Source of the DNA: 67-14 sp020438345
GTDB taxonomy: Bacteria > Actinomycetota > Thermoleophilia > Solirubrobacterales > 70-9
Length of the DNA stretch: 40,010 bases
Direction: 5' to 3'
NCBI GenBank assembly: GCA_937872475.1
Contig: CALMSY010000008.1
Location: 1 to 40,010, forward strand
Every line of letters begins with the position of its first letter. Within the stretch, counting starts at the first letter, position 1. The translations under genes were made by a program, and so were the position numbers. Positions 1 through 9,100 of the stretch are shown piece after piece. Under the pieces are notes generated by a model, which saw only the letters and a list, made by a program, of their open reading frames with translations, made no database searches and was not told where the DNA came from.

Positions 1-423
1 TTCCGCGTCCGCTCCCCGCGCGGCATGCAGTTCCGGCGCTGGGCGGCGGAGGCGGTGGTGCTCGCCACCCCGGTCTACCGGGGCTCGATGACCGGGGCGC
101 TGAAGAACCTGCTCGACCTCACCCCGGTCGATGCCCTGAAGGGCAAGCCGGTGCTGATCGTCGCGATGGGTGCCACCGACCATCACTCACTCGGGGTCGA
201 ACGGCACCTGCGAGACGTACTCAGCTTCTTCGGCGCCTTGCCGGTACCCGTCGATGTCTACCTGACCTCGGCCGACTTCAAGGACGGCGCGCCGGGAGAG
301 GACGCCGCTCGCCGGCTCGATCAGGGAATCAGCGGACTGCTCACCCTGACCAGTGCCACCGGAGGACTCGGTGAACTCGGCCCCGACCCGTTGATCACCC
401 GGCTGTCACACGAACGTGACTAG
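1..423 (+). CDS. NADPH-dependent FMN reductase family protein (5' end outside window)
   Basis: The reading frame is open from base 1 to a TAG at 421-423, so the true N-terminus lies upstream; the first internal ATG at 25 is not the real start. The visible ~140 residues match the C-terminal two thirds of the flavodoxin-fold FMN_red family (SsuE-like flavin/quinone reductases). The segment ATPVYRGSMTGALKNLLD is the family's FMN-phosphate and dimer region, and GKPVLIVAMGATDHHSLG matches the following beta strand and loop. Members reduce FMN with NAD(P)H in the cytosol, often for a partner monooxygenase; no partner is visible here. The next gene, a TetR regulator, starts 20 bases downstream and may be co-transcribed. 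Family assignment is firm; the physiological acceptor cannot be told. Confidence 0.85.
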   Translation, partial: FRVRSPRGMQFRRWAAEAVVLATPVYRGSMTGALKNLLDLTPVDALKGKPVLIVAMGATDHHSLGVERHLRDVLSFFGALPVPVDVYLTSADFKDGAPGEDAARRLDQGISGLLTLTSATGGLGELGPDPLITRLSHERD

Positions 424-443
424 CGCGTACGAGAAGTGGCGCA

Positions 444-1193
444 GTGGCGACGAGCCGGTACCCCATCCCCTCCCGCAGCAATAATGATGATGCGGATTAC
501 CTTCACACCATGGACAACGCGGCAGCGAACATCACTCCCCCCGATCCCGAAGGCCTGCTGGTCGGAGGCGTCGGACTGGGCGCAATCCCCAAACAGCAGC
601 GGGGAATCGACGTACGTGATCGTCTTTACGAAGCGGCGGTCAGGGAAATCGACGAGAAGGGAATTGAGGAATCCCGGGTCGAGAACATCGTCGCCGAGGC
701 AGGAACCAGTTGGGGGACCTTCTTCCGCTACTTCCCGCGCAAGGAAGACATATTCCTGCACGCATCGGCCCGCGAATTCCGCGAGAACCTGAGGCCTGCC
801 TGGGATGAAGCGATTTCGGACGAAGCGACGCCGATCAGGGAAAGCGCCCGCTCGATCATCCTGCTGATGATGGAGCCGATCGTAAGCCCGCGGTTCCACG
901 CCGAAATGCTCACCGAGACCCTGCGCCACCCCGCCAGGTTCGCCGCCATCCTCGATGAGGGCGAGCTGCCTCTGGCCGTGCTCATGGCCGGATTGCTGGC
1001 CGAGGGTCAGAACCGGGGTGAAGTGAAGCCCGACGCACCGATCCCGGTCTGCGCGGCGGTACTCCTCGCCGGAGTCATGTTCTCTGCGGCCCGGGTCCTT
1101 CAGGATGTCGCCCAGGGCAGTCGCCCCGGAAGTGACATCGCGGAAGTCGCCAACCAGGCTTTCGACCTCGCCTGGTCCGGCGTCGGCGCCTGA
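444..1193 (+). CDS. TetR/AcrR family transcriptional regulator
   Basis: Predicted one-component DNA-binding repressor. With the GTG start at 444 the protein is 249 residues. A variable, probably unstructured N-terminal ~55 residues precede a classical TetR helix-turn-helix (about residues 58-105), recognisable from the order RDRLYEAA, IVAEAGTSWGTFFRYFPRKEDI. The rest is a helical ligand-binding/dimer domain with no recognisable effector signature. GTG 444 has GAGAAG seven bases upstream; ATG 510 is an alternative giving 227 residues but has no clear ribosome binding site. The gene follows the FMN reductase by 20 bases, so it could regulate that gene and itself. Target and ligand are unknown. 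Confidence 0.85.
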   Translation: MATSRYPIPSRSNNDDADYLHTMDNAAANITPPDPEGLLVGGVGLGAIPKQQRGIDVRDRLYEAAVREIDEKGIEESRVENIVAEAGTSWGTFFRYFPRKEDIFLHASAREFRENLRPAWDEAISDEATPIRESARSIILLMMEPIVSPRFHAEMLTETLRHPARFAAILDEGELPLAVLMAGLLAEGQNRGEVKPDAPIPVCAAVLLAGVMFSAARVLQDVAQGSRPGSDIAEVANQAFDLAWSGVGA

Positions 1194-1281
1194 CTCCCGG
1201 TTTCCGGATGAGTGCCCTCCGCCCCTGGCTCGCCCGAAGGTGAGAAAATGCCGGGCGACCGTTCATCGAAGCGGTTTTCAA

Positions 1282-1365
1282 GCGGACGTGGCGGAACTGG
1301 TAGACGCGTCAGGTTTAGGTCCTGGTGCCCGTGAGGGTGTGGAGGTTCGAGTCCTCTCGTCCGCA
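1282..1365 (+). tRNA. tRNA-Leu (anticodon UAG)
   Basis: An 84-base class II tRNA. The acceptor stem GCGGACG (1282-1288) pairs with CGTCCGC (1358-1364), followed by discriminator A at 1365. The anticodon loop TTTAGGT gives anticodon UAG. A long variable arm follows, and the T arm has TTCGAGT as loop. CCA is not encoded. Folded by eye; class II form and anticodon agree on leucine. Confidence 0.95.
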
Positions 1366-1439
1366 TGAAATCAAACTCACCCGACATGCCCGGGTGCTTC
1401 CCGCAAGGGAGCCTGCCTGCGGGCATCCGGGATTGAATC

Positions 1440-1445
1440 TATGAT
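1440..1445 (+). promoter_or_regulatory. -10 element (TATGAT) of a probable leaderless promoter
   Basis: TATGAT lies six bases (cgacgt) before the ATG at 1452. No Shine-Dalgarno sequence is present, so transcription would be expected to begin at or next to the start codon. No convincing -35 box is seen. This is one of eleven sites in the window with the same layout. Confidence 0.6.
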
Positions 1446-1451
1446 CGACGT

Positions 1452-1985
1452 ATGGCGGTAGGAGAGGCAAGGCCCGGGTATGAGCTCTGGCGTCCCAACC
1501 GGGAAAAGACCGAATCGCAGACGACGCGTTTTCTGACCGTCCTGCTGATGATCGTTTCGGCGATCCTGATGCTGATAGTCACCGTCGGCGGATGGTCGGT
1601 TCTGGTCGGTGGATCGACCTACGGAATCATCGCGCTTGTCTTCGTCGCGGTTTATCTGCTGCTGGCCGTGATGACGTGGAGATGGAGCCGTGGTGCGCTT
1701 TCCCTGACCCTGGCTCTCTCCGTCCTGTTGGCGATTTTTTGTGCGGTCGGGGCCGGATCCTGGTTTGCCCGGGACAAGGCAGGATTCGCCGAGCCCGCAT
1801 TGCCGGCCGACCTGATCGGCCTGTTGGTGATCATCTTGATCCCGACCCAGGTCGCCCTCCTGATCGCTGCGGCCATCGCTTTCAACCAGGAATGGCATGT
1901 CGAAGAAGAACGACCGATCGGGTCTGGCGACACCGGCGACAGCAACCCGCAGGTCGAACCAGGCTCCCTGGCCGGCGCCTCCTGA
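1452..1985 (+). CDS. Conserved small integral membrane protein, function unknown
   Basis: 177 residues. After a polar N-terminal ~25 residues there are four hydrophobic segments, at about 26-48, 55-75, 80-103 and 120-145. The C-terminal ~30 residues are acidic and polar. No catalytic or transporter motif is recognisable. The gene sits between two tRNA-Leu genes and is probably transcribed from its own leaderless promoter (TATGAT six bases upstream). I do not recognise a named family; it resembles small four-helix membrane proteins of unknown function common in actinobacteria. The long reverse-strand frames across this region are out-of-frame shadows. Confidence 0.75.
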   Translation: MAVGEARPGYELWRPNREKTESQTTRFLTVLLMIVSAILMLIVTVGGWSVLVGGSTYGIIALVFVAVYLLLAVMTWRWSRGALSLTLALSVLLAIFCAVGAGSWFARDKAGFAEPALPADLIGLLVIILIPTQVALLIAAAIAFNQEWHVEEERPIGSGDTGDSNPQVEPGSLAGAS

Positions 1986-2014
1986 ACCGCGGCGGAATAA
2001 ACTTGAGCGTCCCG

Positions 2015-2098
2015 GCGGCGGTGGCGGAACTGGTATACGCGACGGACTCAAAATCCGTTGCCCGCAAGGGCGTGTGGGTTCGATTCCCACCCGCCGCA
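2015..2098 (+). tRNA. tRNA-Leu (anticodon CAA)
   Basis: An 84-base class II tRNA. The acceptor stem GCGGCGG (2015-2021) pairs with CCGCCGC (2091-2097), with discriminator A at 2098. The anticodon arm is ACGGA-CTCAAAA-TCCGT, giving anticodon CAA (reads UUG). The variable arm is long and the T arm GTGGG-TTCGATT-CCCAC is perfect. CCA is not encoded. Second leucine tRNA within 0.75 kb. Confidence 0.95.
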
Positions 2099-2110
2099 TA
2101 GGGATCCGAC

Positions 2111-3262
2111 GTGGAAGCCAAAGAACCAAACGAAACTCCCGCCCAGGACAAGAGGGCTGAAGGTCCGGCCGGGAAAACCGATTCCGGGAAGCGGGGACGC
2201 CCGACCGGTGCGCTGGCTGGAGGACCAACCGGCGTAGCTGCGAGCGACCTGGAGTGGCTGGCCTCGGAGCGGCTGGTTACTGAACTTGAGAGCAAAGGCC
2301 GCGAAGCGCGCATACAGGAAGTCAGAATCCCCGCTTCCGAATCCGCGACAATCGTCCTTCACGCGCTGCTCACTCTGGCAGGCAGCCTGATCGGCATCAA
2401 ATGGCCGGCCATCGGCGCCGCGATCTGCCTGATCGCCGCATTCTCGTTTTACGCCGAACGGGCGCTGGGTCTTCGCCTGATCGGCCGGGTGCTGCCGGGA
2501 CGCAAGACCGCGAATGTGCTTTCCCCTCCCCCCGGTCCGGCCTGGGAAGATGTCGATGTCGTGATCTCGACCGGTTACGACGTACCCGATTCCTACCCGG
2601 TCGGTGAATGGCTGGCCAGGCGATTTTCGGGATCCGTGACCACCGACCGAATCCTTCTGTACGGCGGCATGATCGGTTCTTTCGCCGCTGTGATGCTCCG
2701 GGCGGTCGGGATCGAAGGGGCCGCGCTGAACGTATTCCAGACTGTCACTGCCGCGATTCCACTTGCAGTGATCGCCGCCCAGGTCGACCGGCGACTGGCC
2801 GGAACGCCAATCGCCACCCAGGAGGATCTCGCTCCCGCACGCGATGTGATGACGGCTGCCGCGGAAGCGGACGGCGAAGCCCGCGGTGACTCCGGTGTCG
2901 GGATCTGCCTGTTCGGAGCCGAATACGCCTCGGCCGGAGGGGCAGGTGCCTTCTTCAGCGACTCGCGTCTCAAGTTAAAGGAAGGCTGCGCCCTGATCAA
3001 CCTCGTCAGGGGCGCCCGCAACGCCTCCCCCGAGGTTACGGCCCGGGAAGGCGACCTCGCCATGAGCCGGATGAGTCCGGAACTCGCCGCCGAAAGCCCA
3101 TTGCGACCGAAGCCGGTTGTTTTGAGATCACAGACCGCGGCCGGCATGGCCAGACGGGTCGGATTGCGGGCAACCACGGTGGTCGGTCGCGGCGAAGCCG
3201 GTATCGACGTTTTGCTTGACACGCTGGAAGGCGCGCTCCCCGACAGCGAGGATGAGAGTTGA
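2111..3262 (+). CDS. Membrane protein with a degenerate M28-peptidase-like domain
   Basis: 383 residues from GTG 2111, which lies 12 bases past the tRNA. The N-terminal ~60 residues are charged and low-complexity. A short helical segment, two hydrophobic helices (about 78-115), a second hydrophobic pair (about 180-220) and a soluble C-terminal domain follow. The order of elements resembles membrane-anchored M28 aminopeptidases: DVVISTGYD aligns with the usual VVxxAHYD, and LFGAEYASAGG with the usual GAEExGxxG. In both, a metal ligand is missing (His to Gly, second Glu to Tyr), so it is probably a non-catalytic relative. That homology is by eye and moderate. The TGA stop overlaps the TTG start of acetoacetyl-CoA synthetase (TTGA), indicating translational coupling. 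Function unknown. Confidence 0.6.
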   Translation: MEAKEPNETPAQDKRAEGPAGKTDSGKRGRPTGALAGGPTGVAASDLEWLASERLVTELESKGREARIQEVRIPASESATIVLHALLTLAGSLIGIKWPAIGAAICLIAAFSFYAERALGLRLIGRVLPGRKTANVLSPPPGPAWEDVDVVISTGYDVPDSYPVGEWLARRFSGSVTTDRILLYGGMIGSFAAVMLRAVGIEGAALNVFQTVTAAIPLAVIAAQVDRRLAGTPIATQEDLAPARDVMTAAAEADGEARGDSGVGICLFGAEYASAGGAGAFFSDSRLKLKEGCALINLVRGARNASPEVTAREGDLAMSRMSPELAAESPLRPKPVVLRSQTAAGMARRVGLRATTVVGRGEAGIDVLLDTLEGALPDSEDES

Positions 3263-5226
3263 CCGCCGAACCCCTCTGGGTCCCCGGCCCTGAAGTCATT
3301 GAAAGCTCAAGGCTCACCGCCTGGGCGAGGTGGCTGAAACTCAGGGGCACCGGACCGGGTTCAGAGGATTACGGCGCGCTCTGGAACTGGTCGACCGAGC
3401 AACCCGAAGAGTTCTGGCAATCCATCTGGGACTACTTCGAGGTTATTCATGACGGAGAGGCTTCGGCTGTCCTTTCAAGCCACCGGATGCCGGGCGCCAA
3501 GTGGTTCGAAGGCACCTCGGTCAACTACGCCGAACATATCTTCAGGGACCGGGACCCAGAGCAGACAGCAATCCTGGCGAAGACAGAGACCCGTCCGCTC
3601 GAGGAAATCACCTGGGCTGATCTGAGTCGGCGGGTTGCAGCAGCAGCTGCAGGGCTCAGATCAATGGGAGTCGGCCCCGGTGACCGGGTGGCCGGCTACA
3701 TGCCGAACACCCACGAGACGGTCGTCGCTTTTCTCGCGGTCGCGAGCCTCGGCGCAGTCTGGTCCAGCTGCTCGCCGGATTTCGGGGCTGGGGCGGTGAC
3801 CGATCGCTTCGCACAGATCGAGCCGAAGGTCCTATTCACCGTTGACGGGTACACCTACGGCGGCAAGGCTTTCGACCGCCGCCAGATCGCAATTGACCTG
3901 GCACGGAACATGCCTTCAATCGAGCATGTCGTGCTGCTTCCCTATCTGGAATCCGATCCCGACATCTCACCGATCCCGAATGCCACCAGCTGGGATTCGC
4001 TCCTTGCCATCGACCCTTCGGCCGAACTGACCTTTGCCCGGGTTCCCTTCGACTCTCCCCTCTGGATTCTTTACAGCTCCGGAACCACCGGGCTACCCAA
4101 GCCGATCGTTCAGGGCCAGGGCGGGATTCTCCTGGAGCACCTGAAGAAGATGCATCTCCACCTCGATGCCAGGCGGGGCGACCGGATCTTCTGGTTCACC
4201 ACCACTGGCTGGATGATGTGGAACTTCCTCGTTTCCTGTCTGTTGACCGACGCCGCGATTGTCCTCTACGACGGCAACCCCGGCCACCCCGACATGTCGA
4301 CCCTGTGGCAGCTCGCGGCAGACGCCGAAGTGACCTGCTTCGGCACCTCGGCCTCTTACGTATCCGCCTGCATGAAAGACGGTGTCGAACCGGGTGAAGG
4401 CCGCGATATCTCGAAACTCCGTTCGGTCGGGTCGACCGGCTCGCCGCTCGCTCCGGAGGGTTTCGACTGGATCTATGACCACATCGGCAAGGAAACCTGG
4501 CTGTTCTCGACCTCCGGTGGCACCGACCTCTGCACCGCGTTCGTCGGCGGGGTGCCGACCCTGCCGGTCTACCGCGGTGAGCTTCAGGCCCGTGCTCTCG
4601 GAGCCGCAGTCGAATCCTGGGATGAAGATGGCAATCCCCGAATCGGTGAGGTCGGAGAATTGGTGATCACGAAACCGATGCCTTCGATGCCGCTGTTTCT
4701 GTGGGGTGACGAAGACGGTTCGAGGTACCACGACAGCTACTTCGATGTTTATGAAGGGATCTGGCGCCACGGCGACTGGATCGAGATCACCGAACGCGGA
4801 ACCGCAATCATCTTTGGCCGGTCTGACTCGACCATCAACCGTGGCGGAATCCGAATGGGAACCAGCGAGATCTACCGTGCCGTCCTTGCCGACGAGGCGA
4901 TCGCCGATGCTCTTGTGGTGGATATTCCTCGCGAAGACACCGAAGGCTGGATGCCCCTGTTCGTCGTCCTGACAGAAGGCGCGGTGCTTGACGATGACCT
5001 GAAGAAGAGGGTTGCCGCCGAGATCCGCAGCCGCTGCTCGCCACGCCATGTTCCCAACGAGATGATCGAGATCGAATCGGTTCCCCGCACCCTCTCGGGC
5101 AAGGTCCTGGAGGTTCCGGTAAAGCGGATTCTCACCGGCACCCCGGCGGATCAGGCGGCGAGTCGCGACTCACTCGCCAACCCGGAAGCCCTCGACTTCT
5201 TCAGCGACTACGTGAAGACCATCTGA
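3259..5226 (+). CDS. aacS: Acetoacetyl-CoA synthetase
   Basis: Activates acetoacetate to acetoacetyl-CoA with ATP and CoA in the cytosol. The 655-residue length is typical of this ANL-superfamily enzyme. The N-terminal AacS cap (WxxSIWDYFEV, then a GTSVNYAEH segment near residue 85) separates it from acetyl-CoA synthetase. The adenylation loop LYSSGTTGLPKP is near residue 271, GDWIEIT near 503, the hinge region GRSDSTINRGGIRMG near 520, and the catalytic lysine motif LSGKVLEVPVK near 611. The TTG start is preceded by GAGGATGAG and overlaps the previous stop codon, so it is coupled to the M28-like gene. With the HMG-CoA lyase and 3-hydroxyacyl-CoA dehydrogenase nearby it would feed acetoacetate into the EMC route. 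Identification is firm. Confidence 0.95.
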   Translation: MTAEPLWVPGPEVIESSRLTAWARWLKLRGTGPGSEDYGALWNWSTEQPEEFWQSIWDYFEVIHDGEASAVLSSHRMPGAKWFEGTSVNYAEHIFRDRDPEQTAILAKTETRPLEEITWADLSRRVAAAAAGLRSMGVGPGDRVAGYMPNTHETVVAFLAVASLGAVWSSCSPDFGAGAVTDRFAQIEPKVLFTVDGYTYGGKAFDRRQIAIDLARNMPSIEHVVLLPYLESDPDISPIPNATSWDSLLAIDPSAELTFARVPFDSPLWILYSSGTTGLPKPIVQGQGGILLEHLKKMHLHLDARRGDRIFWFTTTGWMMWNFLVSCLLTDAAIVLYDGNPGHPDMSTLWQLAADAEVTCFGTSASYVSACMKDGVEPGEGRDISKLRSVGSTGSPLAPEGFDWIYDHIGKETWLFSTSGGTDLCTAFVGGVPTLPVYRGELQARALGAAVESWDEDGNPRIGEVGELVITKPMPSMPLFLWGDEDGSRYHDSYFDVYEGIWRHGDWIEITERGTAIIFGRSDSTINRGGIRMGTSEIYRAVLADEAIADALVVDIPREDTEGWMPLFVVLTEGAVLDDDLKKRVAAEIRSRCSPRHVPNEMIEIESVPRTLSGKVLEVPVKRILTGTPADQAASRDSLANPEALDFFSDYVKTI

Positions 5227-5263
5227 CCGGCAGGATGTGCCCGGGCCGTGGGTCGGTTGGGAT

Positions 5264-5917
5264 TCAGTCCTCTTTTCCGGCCTGGGTCAGGGCTGCCATC
5301 GCCAGACACCCCCAGAAGCCGACCACCATCGCGGCCCCGAGCACGTCGCTTATGAAGTGCCAGCCGGAAATCATCACACCTGCCGTCACCACCAGCCCAT
5401 AGGCAGCCCCGGCGATACCGGCCCGGAACCGGAACCGCGGCGGCGCGATCAGCCAGAGTCCGAAGCCGGCCGTCAGCGCGGCAGTCGTGTGACCGCTCGG
5501 ATAATGGATCTCGATCGGGTAACTGACTCCGAGCGCACCCTGAAGGTGCGGATGTGCCATCAGCAACTTCATGACCTGGGTGGTGAGGTTGGCACCGATC
5601 AGCACTCCGCCTGCTGCGAGCAGATGCCAGGGACGCTTCCAGAGGATCGCGAGCACGACCAGTCCCAGACAGATCACAAGCAGCGGCAGAGGTTCGGCAA
5701 GCCTGGCTCCGAAATCGGCCATTCGTTCAAGCCTTGAGTCCGGGGCCGCGAGGAAGCGGGAAGTCAACCGGGCGTCGAAGTTGCTGACCCTGGTCGATCC
5801 GTAGAAGAGCAGCGCCAGCAAAGCTGTTCCGCCGGCACAGACGATCGCCGCGAGGACCAGCCCAATCACGGAATGGCCGCGACGGCCCAGTTCGGATTCA
5901 GGCGTATTCGAGCTCAT
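5264..5917 (-). CDS. PAP2-superfamily membrane phosphatase
   Basis: About 217 residues from ATG 5917; an upstream in-frame start at 6007 would add 30 residues without membrane or family character. Five to six hydrophobic helices are visible. Phosphatase motif 2 is SGH in HYPSGHTTA (near residue 139), and motif 3 is the His-Asp pair in GWHFISDVLG (near 184). Motif 1 is weak: a lysine in QVMKLLMAHP stands where K-x6-RP is expected, with His replacing Arg. Family members dephosphorylate undecaprenyl-diphosphate or phosphatidate on the outer face of the membrane. The gene is convergent with aacS and divergent from the large surface-protein gene. Substrate not determinable. Confidence 0.85.
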   Translation of the reverse strand: MSSNTPESELGRRGHSVIGLVLAAIVCAGGTALLALLFYGSTRVSNFDARLTSRFLAAPDSRLERMADFGARLAEPLPLLVICLGLVVLAILWKRPWHLLAAGGVLIGANLTTQVMKLLMAHPHLQGALGVSYPIEIHYPSGHTTAALTAGFGLWLIAPPRFRFRAGIAGAAYGLVVTAGVMISGWHFISDVLGAAMVVGFWGCLAMAALTQAGKED

Positions 5918-6146
5918 CCCGAGTTGGGACCTTACGCCAGCTTTGCCCGTCGGCCGGAGCGGGCGGATTGAGGAACATCTTCGTTTCTGCAAAATTTCTG
6001 CTACCATCCCGCGTCACAAACAAGGGAGTACGGGGAAACAGAAGCGCAGGGGCAGCACCTTCCCCATCCGTATCGAGTTGTAAAGAGCAAGGTCGGGGAG
6101 CAAGCTCTCCTCGAAAACACGAAGTTACGAGAGGATCGACCAGTTC

Positions 6147-9100
6147 ATGGAATCTGCCAGCACTTTTTCGCGGCCTGTCAGCATGCGGAGCACATTCTTC
6201 GCCATGCTCGCACTCTTTCTTGTCGCGATCTTTTCCTTCGCTTCCGCCTCACCGGCTGAAGCCGCAGTAGTGGCGAACCCGGACAAGAGTCCGTTCAAGG
6301 CCACAGTCAATGGCGGGCAGCTGAAGGTCAACACGAAGCTCGACCTCGATGTCGGTTCCATGAACCCGGCCCCCACTCTCGAGAACGTGACCCTCGACGC
6401 AGACGGCAACCTTTCAGCGCCGGCTTCCGGCCTTGTCTTCCCCGTCCAGGTCATGTAGGTCGACACTCCGATTGGCACAAAGGACATCTTTATCCAGATC
6501 CGGGCGAACAGCCCGATCACCGGCAGCCTGAACCCGGGCACCGGCGAAGTCCATATCAACACCAATCTCACCATTCAGCTGACCAGCAACGACTCGATCG
6601 TTGCCCTCGGCAACAACTGTTATGTCGGAAGCCCGTCCAGCCCGATCCCGTTCAGTGCTTCGGCGCTCCCGGATGACAGCAAGGGCGTCCACTACGACCA
6701 GTACAGCAGTGAGACCACCGTGGTCGACAACACGATTGCGATCCCGACGGCGACTGGCTGCCCGACAATCTTCGGCACCAATATCAACAGCACCGTCAAC
6801 GGCGAGCTCGGCCTACCCTCGGCTTCCGGCCAGAACCAGGTCCGGCTGGCGCTTCGCTTCAGGCAACAGGCCCCTCGGGCCGAAGACTGGGAGGACCCGA
6901 ACGGTCCCGGACATGTTGCCCCGGTGATCGTCAACGACCAGACAGTGACCGTCGCGGGCAACGCGATGCGTTCCTGGCTGGAGAGTTTCGCGATCAGCAA
7001 TGCCAACCACAACACCGGCGGCAATACCCTGCGACTCTCGCTGCTGGTGAAGCACGATCCCGGACGCCGGGTCACCGGCCTCAAGATCGACGACGACTGG
7101 AACTCGAGCGAATCTTCTGACAGCAAGGGCATCAAGTCGGTTACCGCTCAGCAGCCCGTCGTTGCCGGTGGTTTCAACTACTCGCGGGTGACCTACACGT
7201 ACGTGGCACCGACCACGGGCATGAACCTGGCCGACGTTGATCCCTCCGGTCGCTTCGCTGACATCAGCGTGCGGGCAGTTCTGGACAACGGTGACGAAAC
7301 GGAAGCATCCAGCTCGAAGATCGGACTGACACGAGAGCAGGGCAACAATACCTTTGGTGATGCCGACTACGCCAGCATCTACCAGTGGCAACCGCAGTCG
7401 GCGACCTCGGTAACCCCAGGAGAAAATGTCACCTTCACGTTCAAAGGAGACGACGCTGACGGTGGCTTGATCACCAACCGCGATTTCGGCGGCGTCAAGT
7501 GGCGTTGGCGAAATCTGATCACCGGCCAGACCAGCAACCCCACGCTGGAAATATTCGGCAGTTGCACGGGCCGCGACAACGCGAACCTGACCATGAATCT
7601 CAACGCTCCGAACCGTGGACGCTGGGTTCTGGAAGCTCAGCTCTCGAACACCAATAGTGGTTGCGGCTATGTCGAAGGCCCCAATTACTGGTTCTGGCTC
7701 GGAGCGATCGACGTCAACTCGCCCCAGAGCTTTGACGGCAACGTCAGCCCGACCGTGACCCTGAACGTTCCGGCCCGACCCGGCGTGGATGGATCACTGC
7801 CGATTTCTGCCGTCACCAGCGACCCCTTTGACTCGTCGCCGGGTGTACTTGCCGCTCCAGGCAGGGCCCAGACAGTCGAGTGGGACCTTGACGGCGACAA
7901 CTCGAACGGTGTGGACGGCTTCGAGACCGTCCGGTACGGCGACAGCTTCACCGGTATGGGACCGGGTCAGAACCAGATGGTTCTTGACACGTCCGAAGAC
8001 GGCATGGACCTCGCCCCGGGGATCTACCCGGTCCGGGCACGGGTTGGAGACAACGGTGCGCTCGGTGGGGCCGACAACATCCGCCGGACCACGGTTTCGG
8101 AGACAAAGACCTACATGGTCAACACACCTCCGACCGCCGACGGACTGACTGTCACAACCGACTACCAGACCCCGGTCTCCACCCCGCTTGTGGCGGCAGA
8201 CACCAATGTCGACGGTTCTCACGATCCGCTGACCTGGTCGATGGTCACCGCACCGGCCCACGGCTACCTGGCCGGTGAATGGCCGAACCGCGAGTACCAC
8301 CCGAACGGCGGCTTCCACGGGACAGACAGCTTCACCTACAAGGTCGACGACGGCTTCGGTGGCAGTGACACCGCGACCGTGAACATCACTGTTGAGGAAG
8401 AACCGGAAGGCCCGACCGGCCCGACCGGGCCCACCGGCCCGACCGGCCCGACCACTCCGACCGGCCCAGGTTCACTCACGGCGACCTTCAGTGAAGGCCG
8501 CATGAACCTGAACGAGGCGGGTGGCCCTTCCACCTCGGGCGTGAAGGTCGTTGACTCGACTGTGCCCGACCCACCGGTCGTCTTCCAGACCGACAGCTGG
8601 GACCGTGACACAGGCGATATCGACGCACCAGCTTCGTCCCTGACGTTCCCGTCGAAGGAACTTCAGATGAGCGTGACCGAGCCGATGGCGCTCGATCTCA
8701 ATGTGAAGATCGAGTTCCGGGCGCTTGGGAACATCACCGGCAACTACAACGAGTCAAGCGGTGCCATGTCACTCGGCTTCAACGCCGGTGCCCTGATCAC
8801 CGTTGTGGCCCCGGGACTTGGCAACATCGAAGTCCTGAAGTGTGATGTGACCCCGATACCGCTCTCCTTCTCCACCAGCGGAGCGGACCTGGTTGATCCG
8901 GGCGAGCCCGGAGCAACCCCGCCGCGACCAGCCAATGACTGGAAAGCGGAAGCATTCGAAGCTCCCGGTGTTGATGAAAACCCGGAGGGCGCCGTTACTT
9001 CGCTCTGGAACTCGCTTCCGGCTTCGACTGCCGTAAACGAGCCTTTGGCGAATGCGGGCGCCACCTGCGCCGACACCCTTGACGGGATGCTCGGCGGCAA

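Noticed and set aside
1377..2228. 283-codon minus-strand frame across the tRNA-Leu (CAA) gene and the membrane protein gene
   Set aside because: It runs through a tRNA gene and opposite a protein with clear membrane helices; typical spurious frame.
4093..5049. 318-codon minus-strand frame opposite acetoacetyl-CoA synthetase
   Set aside because: Shadow of the strongly conserved aacS coding strand.
6000..6146. Cyclic-dinucleotide riboswitch in the leader of the surface-protein gene
   Set aside because: The ~135-base leader has G-rich stretches but I could not fit the conserved cores of known c-di-GMP or c-di-AMP aptamers; only short imperfect stems are present.
6456..6458. Genome-wide reassignment of TAG to an amino acid
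   Set aside because: TAG ends several intact genes cleanly in this window (stops at 421-423, 22619-22621, 29045-29047, 33751-33753, 34354-34356), so TAG is an ordinary stop codon here.
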